From positions 3,658,001 through 3,722,000 of the forward strand of contig NZ_CP098812.1 of the NCBI RefSeq assembly GCF_036825535.1: 64,000 nt of DNA. The letters are read 5' to 3'. The position numbers and the translations under genes are program-made. This DNA comes from Parasalinivibrio latis. GTDB taxonomy: Bacteria; Pseudomonadota; Gammaproteobacteria; Enterobacterales; Vibrionaceae. Shown in pieces: positions 16,542-25,256 of this stretch; position 1 is the first letter of the stretch, and every line of letters begins with the position of its first letter. Below the pieces are notes generated by a model. The model worked only from the letters and a program-made list of their open reading frames with translations, was not told the origin of the DNA and made no database searches.

Positions 16542-17432
16542 GTGACCGACCAGAACCAGACCCGGCAAGGTGTATTACTCGCTCTGGGTGCCTTTACCAT
16601 GTGGGGAATTGCCCCCGTGTACTTCAAGGCAATCACGGAAGTGCCGGCACCGGAAATCCTGGCTCACCGTGTTATCTGGTCATTTGTTTTTCTCGCCGCC
16701 ATCATCTGGCTGACCGGAAATGTAAGCTCGCTGAAAACATTGGTTCGTTCGCCAAAACGCCTTGGGCTTCTGGCGATCACTTCCCTGTTTATTGGTGCCA
16801 ACTGGCTGGTGTTTATCTGGGCGGTTAATAACAACCTGATGCTGGATGCCAGCCTTGGGTATTACATCAACCCACTGATCAGTATTGTGCTTGGCATGCT
16901 GTTCCTTGGTGAGCGGTTCCGTCGGTTACAGTGGTTTGCAGTGTTACTGGCAACAACCGGCGTCGTGGTACAGTTAGTCACTTTCGGTTCTCTGCCGTGG
17001 ATTGCGCTGTTCCTTGCCGGTTCGTTCGGTACTTACGGGCTCCTGAGAAAGAAAATACGTGCCGATGCCGCAACCGGGCTTTTTATCGAGACCGCAGTGC
17101 TGTTACCCGTTGCGCTTATTTACCTGTTCGGCATTGCCGACTCCCCAACCTCTGATCTCTCTGGCAACAGCACGACGCTGAACCTGCTGCTTTTTTCCGC
17201 CGGCATTGTCACCACCCTGCCGCTTTTGTGCTTTACCGGTGCGGCTACCCGGCTCCGGCTTTCCACGCTGGGCTTTTTCCAGTATATCGGCCCGAGCCTG
17301 ATGTTTATCCTCGCTGTCGCGTTTTACGGCGAGCGCTTTACCGCTGACAAGGCGACAACATTTGTATTTATCTGGCTGGCGCTGATCATCTTCACTTACG
17401 ATGCCTGGCGAAACCGGCCAAAACATGGATGA
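16542..17432 (+). CDS. rarD: RarD family EamA transporter
   Basis: Inner-membrane drug/metabolite transporter of the RarD type, ten predicted transmembrane segments in 296 residues, with two EamA halves. Family landmarks are the GVLLALGAFTMWGIAPVYFK start and the NWLVFIWAVNNNLMLDASLGYYINPL segment of RarD. The GTG start has AAGGAT eleven bases upstream. E. coli RarD was named from a chloramphenicol-sensitivity phenotype; the physiological substrate is uncertain. It is divergent from recQ and is followed after 44 bases by a LysE-type exporter. Confidence 0.92.
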   Translation: MTDQNQTRQGVLLALGAFTMWGIAPVYFKAITEVPAPEILAHRVIWSFVFLAAIIWLTGNVSSLKTLVRSPKRLGLLAITSLFIGANWLVFIWAVNNNLMLDASLGYYINPLISIVLGMLFLGERFRRLQWFAVLLATTGVVVQLVTFGSLPWIALFLAGSFGTYGLLRKKIRADAATGLFIETAVLLPVALIYLFGIADSPTSDLSGNSTTLNLLLFSAGIVTTLPLLCFTGAATRLRLSTLGFFQYIGPSLMFILAVAFYGERFTADKATTFVFIWLALIIFTYDAWRNRPKHG

Positions 17433-17476
17433 AAAGAAACTTCCCCTGAAATTGTCTGAAAGGAGCGATACCAAAC

Positions 17477-18115
17477 ATGACTGATGCGCAGGTGCTTTTT
17501 TCGCTGGCCGGTATCTTTATCGTGGCGCTGGCAAGCCCGGGACCGGATTTCGCCCTGGTGGTACAAAATTCTGCCCGGTACGGGCGGCAGACAGGCGTCG
17601 CTGTCGCTCTCGGGCTGGCGGTGGGGATTGCCATCCACGCGACCCTCAGCATTTCCGGCATCAGCCTTTTGGTTCACCGCGACCCAACGCTCTATAACGT
17701 GGTCCAGATTGCCGGAGGCGCTTACCTTTTCTGGCTGGGGACAGGTGCATTGAAAAGCGCACTGCGAAGCCCTGACTCAGGCGTAACAAAGACGGCAGCA
17801 CAGCTTTCCACGCACCGGGAGGCGTTTGTAAAAGGGCTAACGACCAACCTTTTTAACCCCAAGGCGCTGGTGTTTTTTGTCAGCCTGCTCTCTACCCTGA
17901 TTCCGGCAACCATGTCTGGCCCCGGCCGGGTAAGTGCCATATTCCTGCTGTTCGCTATGGGGTTTTTCTGGTTTGCCATGCTGGCGTCGGTTCTGACCAC
18001 CCGGGCAATTCAGCAGCGCCTGCAACGAATAACCCGGGTCATCGATGCGCTCACTGCTCTGGTTTTTTGTACTGCCGGCGGCTCAATACTGTGGTTTGCC
18101 GTCTCATCCCTGTAA
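17477..18115 (+). CDS. LysE/RhtB family amino-acid exporter (RhtC-like)
   Basis: 212-residue inner-membrane efflux protein with six predicted transmembrane segments. The N-terminal signature ALASPGPDFALVVQNSARYGRQTG and the KGLTTNLFNPKALVFFVSLL segment are diagnostic of the LysE/RhtB family. In E. coli the gene after recQ is the threonine exporter rhtC, and the location here near recQ and rarD makes an RhtC-like role plausible; substrate cannot be read from sequence. AAGGAG lies 11 bases before the ATG. Confidence 0.9.
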   Translation: MTDAQVLFSLAGIFIVALASPGPDFALVVQNSARYGRQTGVAVALGLAVGIAIHATLSISGISLLVHRDPTLYNVVQIAGGAYLFWLGTGALKSALRSPDSGVTKTAAQLSTHREAFVKGLTTNLFNPKALVFFVSLLSTLIPATMSGPGRVSAIFLLFAMGFFWFAMLASVLTTRAIQQRLQRITRVIDALTALVFCTAGGSILWFAVSSL

Positions 18116-18247
18116 CCGGGCGGCACATCCTTACGCATTTCTGACATCATCGCGGTGACATTACTGACCCATAAGCGCACAATGATATTCCAGCGCCAAC
18201 CATCATAAGCATCTATAAATTGGCGTATTTCAACAAAGGAGATTTTC

Positions 18248-18748
18248 ATGCGTAAGCACTTTGCGAAAACGTCGGCCTGTGCGGTACTGGCTCTGGCATT
18301 GCCTTTTACCTCCCTGCCTTCGTATGCATTCAGCCTGGATGACCTTGGCGGTATCGTGAAAGAAGTCGCCGGCAGCAGCGAACAGGCGCAGGCCAGCTCC
18401 CCGCTGGTATCTGCACTGACTGATCAGGTTAAGGGCCTGTCCGGTGAACAGGCTGTGGGTGGCGCCGGTGCCCTGCTGGCCCTGGCACAGAACAGTCTCG
18501 GTGGTGAGCAAAAGAATGAACTGGGTAAACTGATCCCTGGCATGGACAGCCTGATGTCTGCCATACCCGGCGGTCTGGGTGACACCATCAAGAACATGGA
18601 TACAGTAAACAGTGTATGCAACATGCTGGGCATTGATCCGGCTTTGGTTGCCCAACTGGCACCGGTAGCCCTTCAATTCCTTGGCCAGCAAGGAGCCAGC
18701 CAGGGCTTGCTGAGCTCACTGGGTTCTCTGTGGCAGGTTGAGAAATAA
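18248..18748 (+). CDS. DUF2780 family exported protein
   Basis: 166-residue secreted protein with a clear signal peptide (residues 1-27, ending PSYA). The mature part matches the DUF2780 (VcgC/VcgE-like) family: glycine, alanine and leucine-rich with a repeated helical texture (LVSALTDQVKGLSGEQAVGGAGALLALAQ, then LAPVALQFLGQQG). A single Cys (NSVCNMLG) is present. AAGGAG lies eight bases before the ATG. It has its own promoter region and a shared terminator with convergent uvrD. Function not known. Confidence 0.85.
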   Translation: MRKHFAKTSACAVLALALPFTSLPSYAFSLDDLGGIVKEVAGSSEQAQASSPLVSALTDQVKGLSGEQAVGGAGALLALAQNSLGGEQKNELGKLIPGMDSLMSAIPGGLGDTIKNMDTVNSVCNMLGIDPALVAQLAPVALQFLGQQGASQGLLSSLGSLWQVEK

Positions 18749-18765
18749 CCTTCCCAGTCTGGATA

Positions 18766-18802
18766 CAAAAAAGCGGTGGCTCCAGGGCCACCGCTTTTTT
18801 TT
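18766..18802. terminator. Bidirectional terminator between DUF2780 gene and uvrD
   Basis: Stem AGCGGTGGC (18772-18780) with GCCACCGCT (18787-18795). T-run on plus (TTTTTTTTT) and A-run before it give termination on both strands. Confidence 0.92.
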
Positions 18803-18808
18803 GGGGGC

Positions 18809-20983
18809 TTATGCCATCGGCTCCAGTTTCGCGTACTGGGTCACCAGCCACTTGATACCCTCACCGTTGAAAGCAACCTGCACCCGGCTCTGGGCACCAC
18901 TGCCTTCAAAATTGATGATGGTACCCTCACCAAATTTCGGGTGTTTTACCCGCTGGCCAAGGTTAAAGCCCGTCTGGTTAAAGTTGTTGTTGACGGTTTC
19001 CTGGCTGAAACGCCCTGCCGCTGTAGCCGGGCGTGAAACCTGGGCGCGCATCCGCACTTCTTCCAGGCAGGTTTCCGGCAGTTCGCGGATAAATCGGGAC
19101 GGCCGGTGGAACATGTCCTTACCGTACAGGCGGCGCATTTCCGCATGGCAGATGTAGAGTTTCTGCATCGCACGGGTCATGCCTACATAACAGAGACGGC
19201 GCTCCTCTTCCAGGCGGCCAGACTCTTCTGACGACATCTGGCTCGGGAACATCCCTTCTTCCACCCCCACCATGAACACCAGCGGGAACTCCAGGCCCTT
19301 GGCACTGTGGAGGGTCATCAGCTGAACAGCATCATCAAACTCATCAGCCTGGCCTTCACCGGCTTCAAGTGCGGCATGGGAAAGGAATGCTGAAAGCGGT
19401 GTCATACCTTCGGCTTCTTCCGGCACCTCAAACTGGCGGGTTGCAGTGACCAGTTCCTCAAGGTTGTCGATACGAGACTGGGCTTTTTCACCTTTTTCCT
19501 GTTCGTACATGGTACGCAGGCCGGAGTTGCGGATCACCGCATCGGTCTGCTGGAACAGCACCATCTCGCGTGTTTCGTCTTCCAGTGCATCCACCAGTTC
19601 GACAAACCTGCGCAAGGCGGTGGCAGCACGGCCAGCCAGGACCTGCTCGTTCAGGAGCTGGATACAGGCTTCCCACATGGTAGTACCACGGTCACGGGCA
19701 GCCAGACGCACGGTTTCCAATGTCCGGTCGCCGATACCACGGGTTGGGGTATTCACCACACGCTCGAAGGATGCATCATCGTTGCGGTTGGCAATCAGGC
19801 GAAGGTACGCCAGGGAGTCCTTGATTTCCTGGCGCTCGAAGAATCGCATACCGCCGTATATCCGGTACGGGAGCTGGGCCTGGATAAGCGCCTCTTCCAG
19901 CACACGGGACTGGGCGTTGTTACGGTAGAGGAAGGCTACATCGTTGAGTGCGCCGCCCTCATCCAGCCAGGATTTCACCCGGCCAACCACAAAACGGGCT
20001 TCATCCAGCTCATTGAATGCGGAATAGACCGAAATGCGATCGCCTTCGGACCCTTCCGTCCACAGGTTCTTGCCAAGGCGCTCACTGTTGTTGGAGATCA
20101 ACTCATTGGCGGCATTCAGGATATTGGCGGTAGAGCGGTAGTTCTGTTCCAGGCGGATAGTCTGGGCATTGGTGAACTCGTTCAGGAACCGCTGGATATT
20201 CTCAACCTTGGCACCGCGCCAACCGTAAATGGACTGGTCGTCATCACCGACAATCATCACGTTGGCCTGGGTACCGGCTATCATCCGAAGCCAGGCGTAC
20301 TGGATGTTGTTGGTGTCCTGGAACTCGTCCACCAGGATATGGTGGAAACGGGCCTGGTAATGCTCACGGATATGTTGTTTGTCACGCAGCAGTTCATGGC
20401 AGCGCAGTAACAACTCGGCAAAATCCACCAGCCCGGCACGGTCACAGGCTTCCTGGTAGGCACTGTAAATACGCAGCCAGGTTCGTTCTGCGGGGTCAAA
20501 GGTATCGATATGGTGGGCACGCAAGCCTTCGTCTTTCTTGGCATTGATATACCAGGACGCCTGGCGCGCCGGCCAGTGTTTCTCATCCAGGTTCTGCGCC
20601 TTGATGATACGTTTCAACAGGCGTTGCTGGTCATCTGAATCGAGGATCTGGAAGTCCTGCGGCAAGTTGGCATCCAGGTGGTGAGCACGCAGGATCCGGT
20701 GGCAAAGGCCGTGGAAGGTGCCACTCCACATCCCGGATGCGGTGCCCCGGGTCAGGTCTTCAATACGGTGGCGCATCTCTGCTGCCGCCTTGTTGGTAAA
20801 GGTCACCGAAAGGATAGAGAACGGTGAGGCCTGCTCCATTCGCATCAGCCAGGCAATACGATGAACCAGCACCCTGGTTTTGCCACTGCCGGCACCGGCC
20901 AGTACCAGGTAGTTGCCAAGAGGCGCGGCAACGGCTTCGCGCTGTTTGTCGTTCAGGCCATCAATGAGATCTGTTACGTCCAT
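18809..20983 (-). CDS. uvrD: DNA helicase II UvrD
   Basis: SF1 3'-5' helicase of nucleotide excision and mismatch repair. The 724-residue length matches E. coli UvrD (720). Visible motifs: Q-motif LNDKQREAVAA, Walker A GAGSGKT, motif II VDEFQDTN, motif III VGDDDQSIYGWRGA, motif IV EQNYRSTANIL, motif V TLHSAKGLEFP and motif VI VGMTRA. The C-terminal tudor-like segment (QRVKHPKFGEGTIINFEGSG) that contacts RNA polymerase is present. A dyad resembling a LexA site lies just upstream but has the wrong spacing. Confidence 0.97.
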   Translation of the reverse strand: MDVTDLIDGLNDKQREAVAAPLGNYLVLAGAGSGKTRVLVHRIAWLMRMEQASPFSILSVTFTNKAAAEMRHRIEDLTRGTASGMWSGTFHGLCHRILRAHHLDANLPQDFQILDSDDQQRLLKRIIKAQNLDEKHWPARQASWYINAKKDEGLRAHHIDTFDPAERTWLRIYSAYQEACDRAGLVDFAELLLRCHELLRDKQHIREHYQARFHHILVDEFQDTNNIQYAWLRMIAGTQANVMIVGDDDQSIYGWRGAKVENIQRFLNEFTNAQTIRLEQNYRSTANILNAANELISNNSERLGKNLWTEGSEGDRISVYSAFNELDEARFVVGRVKSWLDEGGALNDVAFLYRNNAQSRVLEEALIQAQLPYRIYGGMRFFERQEIKDSLAYLRLIANRNDDASFERVVNTPTRGIGDRTLETVRLAARDRGTTMWEACIQLLNEQVLAGRAATALRRFVELVDALEDETREMVLFQQTDAVIRNSGLRTMYEQEKGEKAQSRIDNLEELVTATRQFEVPEEAEGMTPLSAFLSHAALEAGEGQADEFDDAVQLMTLHSAKGLEFPLVFMVGVEEGMFPSQMSSEESGRLEEERRLCYVGMTRAMQKLYICHAEMRRLYGKDMFHRPSRFIRELPETCLEEVRMRAQVSRPATAAGRFSQETVNNNFNQTGFNLGQRVKHPKFGEGTIINFEGSGAQSRVQVAFNGEGIKWLVTQYAKLEPMA

Positions 20984-21229
20984 CGTATTTCACTGGTTAT
21001 TTATACACAGGTTGAAAAGTATAACCGATCGGAAGGGGAAAAACGCGCGGAAAATAACCCATCAAGATCATCCTGTTACCAGCCGAATGGCGAAAAAATC
21101 CAATATTTTCCGTACCAACGTGAAAGTTTTCCGGGGGAACATCTATCTTTTAAACTGAGAGCGCCAACACACCAGTAACGCAGGCGCAACTCTATCGCAA
21201 CACACAACTATGAGATGAGAGGGAAAATC

Positions 21230-21490
21230 ATGAGTAAGAAGAACTTTGCTGTTGCTGCCGCGGTTACCGGCTTACTGGCTCTGGGTGCAACCACTTTGAC
21301 CACCGCTCCTGCCCATGCGGCTGAAAAAGAAAAGTGCTATGGCGTTGTGAAAGCAGGCAAGAATGATTGTGCGACAGCCAGCAGTTCTTGTGCCGGTACG
21401 TCCAAAACTGACGGCCAGAAAGACGCCTTCGTAATGGTACCAAAAGGCCTTTGTGATCGCCTGGCGGGCGGTTCTAAAACTGCAGGCTAA
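21230..21490 (+). CDS. Bufferin-type RiPP metallophore precursor (DUF2282, BufA1-like)
   Basis: 86-residue precursor. Residues 1-30 form a Sec signal peptide (ending PAHA). The mature part has four cysteines (36, 47, 54, 75) in the DUF2282 arrangement EKCYGVVKAGKNDC, SCAGTS and PKGLC. In the bufferin family such cysteines are converted by an MNIO enzyme into copper-binding thiooxazoles, and the exported peptide protects against copper; this is established for homologues, not for this protein. The ATG at 21230 follows GAGAGGG; an upstream ATG at 21215 would overlap that site. The next genes are the matching MNIO enzyme, DUF2063 partner and DoxX protein, so the assignment rests on both motif and context. 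Confidence 0.9.
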   Translation: MSKKNFAVAAAVTGLLALGATTLTTAPAHAAEKEKCYGVVKAGKNDCATASSSCAGTSKTDGQKDAFVMVPKGLCDRLAGGSKTAG

Positions 21491-21523
21491 TTTAACCGCC
21501 AAACCAAATAAGGGAGCACTGTT

Positions 21524-22408
21524 ATGATCCAGACTGATCACATCGCCAAACCGCAAAAGCCAGTCGGCGTCGGTCTGCGTGCTCCCCATTTTGGTTATTT
21601 TTGTGAGCAAAAGCCGGATACCGGCTGGCTCGAAATCCACAGTGAGAATTTCTTTCGTGTGGACGGCGCACCGAGGGAAACCCTTCGCCATCTCAGAAGC
21701 CACTACGCGATCAGCTGCCACGGTGTCGGCTTGTCTTTAGGGTCTGTCGACCCGGTAAACCGCCAGCACCTTAACTCGCTGGTCAGCCTCGTCAACGAAA
21801 TTGAGCCTTTCCTGGTATCTGATCACCTGAGCTGGAGTTCGGTGGACGGGCAGTATTTCAATGACCTGCTCCCACTTCCCTATACCGAAGAAGCCCTTGA
21901 GGTGTTTTGCCGCAATGTGCTTGAAGTGCAGGATGCCCTTAAAAGGCCGATTCTGGTGGAAAACCCGTCCAGCTACCTTTCCTACAGCCATTCCACCATC
22001 AACGAGTGGGATTTTCTGGTTGAAGTGCAAAAGCGCACCGACTGCGGGCTGCTGCTGGATCTGAACAATATTTACGTCAGTGCCTTTAACCACGGCTTTG
22101 ACGCCCAGGAATACCTTGCTGCTATCGACCCGGCCACCGTCGGGGAGATCCACCTTGCCGGGTTTACCGTCAAACAACTGCCCCAGGGGGAAGTGTGGAT
22201 AGATACCCACAGCATGCCGGTCACCGACGGGGTATGGGCATTGTACCGCCAATGGCTGGAAACACATGCCGCCGCTCACAACGTCCCCCCGACACTGATT
22301 GAATGGGACCGGGACTTGCCCGAGCCACAGGTTTTGCTTACTGAAGCCGACAAAGCAAAGGCCATCATCCGGGAAACATGCGCAGTCACGGAAGGAGATG
22401 CAGCATGA
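21524..22408 (+). CDS. MNIO (DUF692) multinuclear iron oxidative enzyme, BufB-like
   Basis: 294-residue TIM-barrel enzyme of the DUF692/MNIO family, which uses two or three irons to modify cysteines in RiPP precursors. Likely metal ligands are visible: Glu41 (EIHSENFF), His66 (CHGVGLSLG), His101 (SDHLSWS), Glu146 (VENPSSY), Asp179 (LLDLNNIYVSA), His210 (IHLAGF), Asp227 and His229 (IDTHSMPV), and Glu260 (LIEWDRDLP). It begins 33 bases after the DUF2282 precursor, and its stop overlaps the next ATG (ATGA). The predicted substrate is that precursor. Confidence 0.93.
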   Translation: MIQTDHIAKPQKPVGVGLRAPHFGYFCEQKPDTGWLEIHSENFFRVDGAPRETLRHLRSHYAISCHGVGLSLGSVDPVNRQHLNSLVSLVNEIEPFLVSDHLSWSSVDGQYFNDLLPLPYTEEALEVFCRNVLEVQDALKRPILVENPSSYLSYSHSTINEWDFLVEVQKRTDCGLLLDLNNIYVSAFNHGFDAQEYLAAIDPATVGEIHLAGFTVKQLPQGEVWIDTHSMPVTDGVWALYRQWLETHAAAHNVPPTLIEWDRDLPEPQVLLTEADKAKAIIRETCAVTEGDAA

Positions 22409-23154
22409 ACCCCTCACCTTCCCTTTCCGATCTCCAACGGGGATTTGCAGATGAATTGCATTACCGCCCGGCGGCTTTGCCCGTTCAGGATGGTGTGGCA
22501 GATGCTGACGGGTTGCTTCAAATCTACCGCAACAACTTTGTCATCACGCTGACGGAGTGCCTGGAGCTTGCGTACCCGGCATGCCAGAAACTGGTTGGTG
22601 AAGAGTTTTTTGAAGCCGTTGCCCGCCGCCACATACTCTCTTACCCGTTAAGTACAGCATCTGTTTCCGACTACGGCGAGGGCTTTGCCGATACCCTTGC
22701 CGGGCTGGAGGCCGTTACCTCAAATACCCCATATCTCCCGGATCTGGCCCGCGTTGAATGGATGGTCTATCGCCTGAGCCAGTTCCCCTGGGCCGCCAAC
22801 GAGTTTCCTTTTGACCTGCTGCAACAGGTACCGCCGGAACAGATGGGAGATTTGCACCTTGTCCCATCCGGCCTTGTCGGCTTGGTTTCAGCCGAATATG
22901 CAGTCGGCGATCTCTGGCAGTGGCTGCAGCACGGGGAAGGAGACCCTCCGGCACTTTCACCCGGCCAGCACCTGGCCGTGATCCGGCGGGAGGACGGCAT
23001 AGGGTTTGCCACCCTGACAGGCACCGAAGCGCAGCTCCTTGCCGCCTGTTATCAGAATTTAACCCTGGGAGAGATACCGCAGGACTGGCTGTCTGCCCTG
23101 GGACCTTTGGTTGAAAAACAACTGCTCTGCAGTTTCCGGCTAGATGCTGAATAA
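22405..23154 (+). CDS. DUF2063 RiPP-recognition partner of MNIO enzyme, BufC-like
   Basis: 249-residue protein. The N-terminal 100 residues match the DUF2063 domain (LQRGFADELHYRP, LQIYRNNFVITLTECLELAYPACQKLVGEEFF, YGEGFADTL), which in MNIO systems binds the precursor peptide and presents it to the enzyme. The C-terminal half (about 140-249) is less conserved and resembles the second domain of BufC/HvfC proteins. ATG at 22405 overlaps the enzyme's stop by 4 bp and has AAGGAG ten bases upstream, so the two are translationally coupled. The frame extends to 22378, but that start would sit inside the enzyme gene without a ribosome-binding site. Confidence 0.9.
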   Translation: MNPSPSLSDLQRGFADELHYRPAALPVQDGVADADGLLQIYRNNFVITLTECLELAYPACQKLVGEEFFEAVARRHILSYPLSTASVSDYGEGFADTLAGLEAVTSNTPYLPDLARVEWMVYRLSQFPWAANEFPFDLLQQVPPEQMGDLHLVPSGLVGLVSAEYAVGDLWQWLQHGEGDPPALSPGQHLAVIRREDGIGFATLTGTEAQLLAACYQNLTLGEIPQDWLSALGPLVEKQLLCSFRLDAE

Positions 23155-23170
23155 TAAAATGGAGTACACC

Positions 23171-23614
23171 ATGTTGAACCTGGTTGTGAGAATTGATGCG
23201 CTATTTAAAGCACCGCTAACGGCGCTTGCCCCGGTAATCCTGTTGATCGCCCGGCTGTGGGTCGCGTGGGTGTTTTTCAATTCAGGGCTTATCAAATACA
23301 GCAGCTGGGACAGCACCCTGTACCTTTTCGAGTATGAATACCAGGTTCCGTTACTGCCTTGGCAACTGGCAGCTTATTTGGGAACAGCCACCGAACTTAT
23401 CGTCCCGGTATTCCTTGCCCTTGGACTGCTCACAAGGCCATTTGCGGTCATTTTATTTGTCTTCAATATTATCGCGGTGGTCTCCTACCCGTTACTTTGG
23501 GAGAAAGGGTTCTTTGACCACCAGATGTGGGGCTGGATGTTGCTGATGGTCGCTATCTGGGGACCCGGCCTGTTGTCACTGGATGGCGTGATAGAAAAGA
23601 AAGCGGACAGTTAA
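23171..23614 (+). CDS. DoxX family membrane protein of the bufferin operon
   Basis: 147-residue inner-membrane protein with four predicted transmembrane segments and the DoxX signature (LLIARLWVAWVFFNSGLIKYSSW, then LGTATELIVPVFLALGLLTRPFA). DoxX proteins commonly accompany DUF2282-DUF692-DUF2063 clusters; their role there is not settled, with redox or respiratory-chain coupling proposed. I chose the ATG at 23171, which has GGAG eight bases before it; in-frame ATGs at 23159 and 23144 are possible. Its stop overlaps the stop of convergent yigB by 4 bp, with no terminator between. Confidence 0.88.
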   Translation: MLNLVVRIDALFKAPLTALAPVILLIARLWVAWVFFNSGLIKYSSWDSTLYLFEYEYQVPLLPWQLAAYLGTATELIVPVFLALGLLTRPFAVILFVFNIIAVVSYPLLWEKGFFDHQMWGWMLLMVAIWGPGLLSLDGVIEKKADS

Positions 23615-24327
23615 AGCAAACCCAACAACGCTGATATCTCCCCGATTTCAACGTCCGGCAGCACAGCAACCCTTTGACCTTTAAGCTGCCGGTTATTTTT
23701 GTGGTTGTACCAACATGCCCGGAAGCCCGCTTTCCGGGCACCCAATACATCTGAAACAAGATGATCCCCCACATGCACAATCGCACTGCCCGGTAACCCC
23801 AGAGCCGCCTCTGTTTTCTCAAACATATCGGCAGCCGGTTTTGCCGCCCCGTCAAAGCCGGCCTTGAACGCAAAATCAAAATAAGGAGCCAGGCCGATGG
23901 CATCGATATCCACGTTACCATTGGTGATCGCCACCAGCGGGAACACTTTCCTGAGCGCTTCAAGAGTCTCAAATGTTTCACGGGGAACATCTACCCGGCT
24001 GCGCTCAGCCAGAAAATAGGCCACGGCCTCATCGGCCAGATCTGCCGAAGCCTCACCGGACAGACCCGCCGCCAAACCCGCCAGCCGCAGTTGGTGACGC
24101 CTGGATTCAGTCACATGGAAACGCCTTGCCGGATCTTCTGCAATGGCCTGAACCTTGAACGCTTTCATCTCATTGCAAGAAAACGCTGAGAACGCCGGGT
24201 TTCGGGCTTCCAGCCAATCCGTCAGCAGTTTTTCAGCACGGATAATCACCGGCACGTTGTCGTACAGGGTATCGTCCAAATCAAAGCTGAGTGCCTGAAT
24301 ATCGCCCAGAGCGCGGTAAAATCGCAT
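23611..24327 (-). CDS. yigB: HAD-family phosphatase YigB
   Basis: 238-residue haloacid-dehalogenase hydrolase; E. coli YigB is an FMN phosphatase acting in riboflavin/FAD metabolism. HAD motifs are complete: motif I SFDLDDTLYD (nucleophile Asp16), motif II VAITNGN, a lysine in DGAAKPAADMF and motif IV VGDHLVSDVLGARKAG. It is the last gene of the lptM-lysA-dapF-yigA-xerC-yigB run, the same order as in E. coli. Its 3' end overlaps the DoxX gene tail to tail by 4 bp. Confidence 0.92.
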   Translation of the reverse strand: MRFYRALGDIQALSFDLDDTLYDNVPVIIRAEKLLTDWLEARNPAFSAFSCNEMKAFKVQAIAEDPARRFHVTESRRHQLRLAGLAAGLSGEASADLADEAVAYFLAERSRVDVPRETFETLEALRKVFPLVAITNGNVDIDAIGLAPYFDFAFKAGFDGAAKPAADMFEKTEAALGLPGSAIVHVGDHLVSDVLGARKAGFRACWYNHKNNRQLKGQRVAVLPDVEIGEISALLGLL

Positions 24328-24350
24328 GCGTTCTCCTGCCGGCTGCGCCG

Positions 24351-25256
24351 TTATTTCTTGCGGGCCCGTGGGTGGGCTTCATCATACACCTTGGCAAGGT
24401 GCTGGAAATCCAGGTGGGTGTATACCTGGGTGGTCGAAAGGTCAGCATGGCCCAAAAGCTCTTGCACGGCCCTAAGGTCGCCGCTGGACTCCAGCATATG
24501 GGTAGCAAAACTGTGGCGCAGTTTGTGCGGGTTGATATGGCTGTTTACCGACTGCTTCTGCCCCCATTCAGCCATACGTTTTTGGACGCTGCGGTGGGAA
24601 ATTCGGTTGCCAAGCTTGGAAACAAAGAGGGCATCCTCAGGGCCTTTAAGCAGCAGGTTGCGCACTTTAAGCCACTTAAAAAGCCACTCCTGTGCCATTC
24701 CGGCAAAATAGACCAGGCGTTCCTTGTCACCCTTACCAATCACCCGGAGCTCACCGCTGCGCGCTTTGACATCACGGACATCAAGGTTAACCATCTCCGC
24801 AAGGCGCAAACCGGCTCCATACATGAGCTCCATCATCGCCCGGTCTCGTACTGCGAGCGGATCATCCTCGTTGACGTCCATCAGTTGGTTAATTTCATCA
24901 ACATCAAGGTTTTTCGGCAGTACCTTGCCTTTGCGCGGGGCTGAAACCCCCTTGGCCGGGTTGGCCGGGAGTTGCCCGGCTCGTACCATGTAATCGAGAA
25001 AGCTGCGAAGGGCGGACAGGCGCAGCGCAATACTGCCGGGCTTGAGCCCCTCCCGCTTGGCCTTGGCCGCAATCTGGCGTACCCAGGTTGCATCCACGTC
25101 CTGCCACTGCTTTACGCCTGACTGAACGAGGTATTCCACCACAGCAGTCAACTGTTGCTTGTAATTGCGCTGGGTCAGCAGGCTGAGGCCACGTTCATCA
25201 ATTTGGTAGATATAGAACTTTTCCAGCGGGGTGATCAGTGATGCTGGAAGGCTCAT
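24351..25256 (-). CDS. xerC: Site-specific tyrosine recombinase XerC
   Basis: With XerD resolves chromosome dimers at dif. The 301-residue protein has the N-terminal SAM-like core-binding domain and the catalytic set of tyrosine recombinases: Arg in YGAGLRLAE, Lys in VIGKGDKER, HKLRHSFATH (His, Arg), GHADLS (His) and the nucleophile Tyr in TTQVYTHLD. Its ATG overlaps the stop of yigA by 4 bp. The order dapF-yigA-xerC-yigB is conserved in gammaproteobacteria, and this copy is the housekeeping XerC, not a phage integrase. Confidence 0.96.
   Translation of the reverse strand: MSLPASLITPLEKFYIYQIDERGLSLLTQRNYKQQLTAVVEYLVQSGVKQWQDVDATWVRQIAAKAKREGLKPGSIALRLSALRSFLDYMVRAGQLPANPAKGVSAPRKGKVLPKNLDVDEINQLMDVNEDDPLAVRDRAMMELMYGAGLRLAEMVNLDVRDVKARSGELRVIGKGDKERLVYFAGMAQEWLFKWLKVRNLLLKGPEDALFVSKLGNRISHRSVQKRMAEWGQKQSVNSHINPHKLRHSFATHMLESSGDLRAVQELLGHADLSTTQVYTHLDFQHLAKVYDEAHPRARKK

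Noticed and set aside
20993..21010. LexA (SOS) box upstream of uvrD
   Set aside because: CTG and CAG are separated by 12 bases instead of 10, and the inner sequence is imperfect. uvrD is SOS-regulated in E. coli, but this site cannot be claimed from sequence.
24351..25256. Integrase of a mobile element
   Set aside because: The tyrosine recombinase is the core XerC: conserved dapF-yigA-xerC-yigB order, no attachment sites or phage genes nearby.
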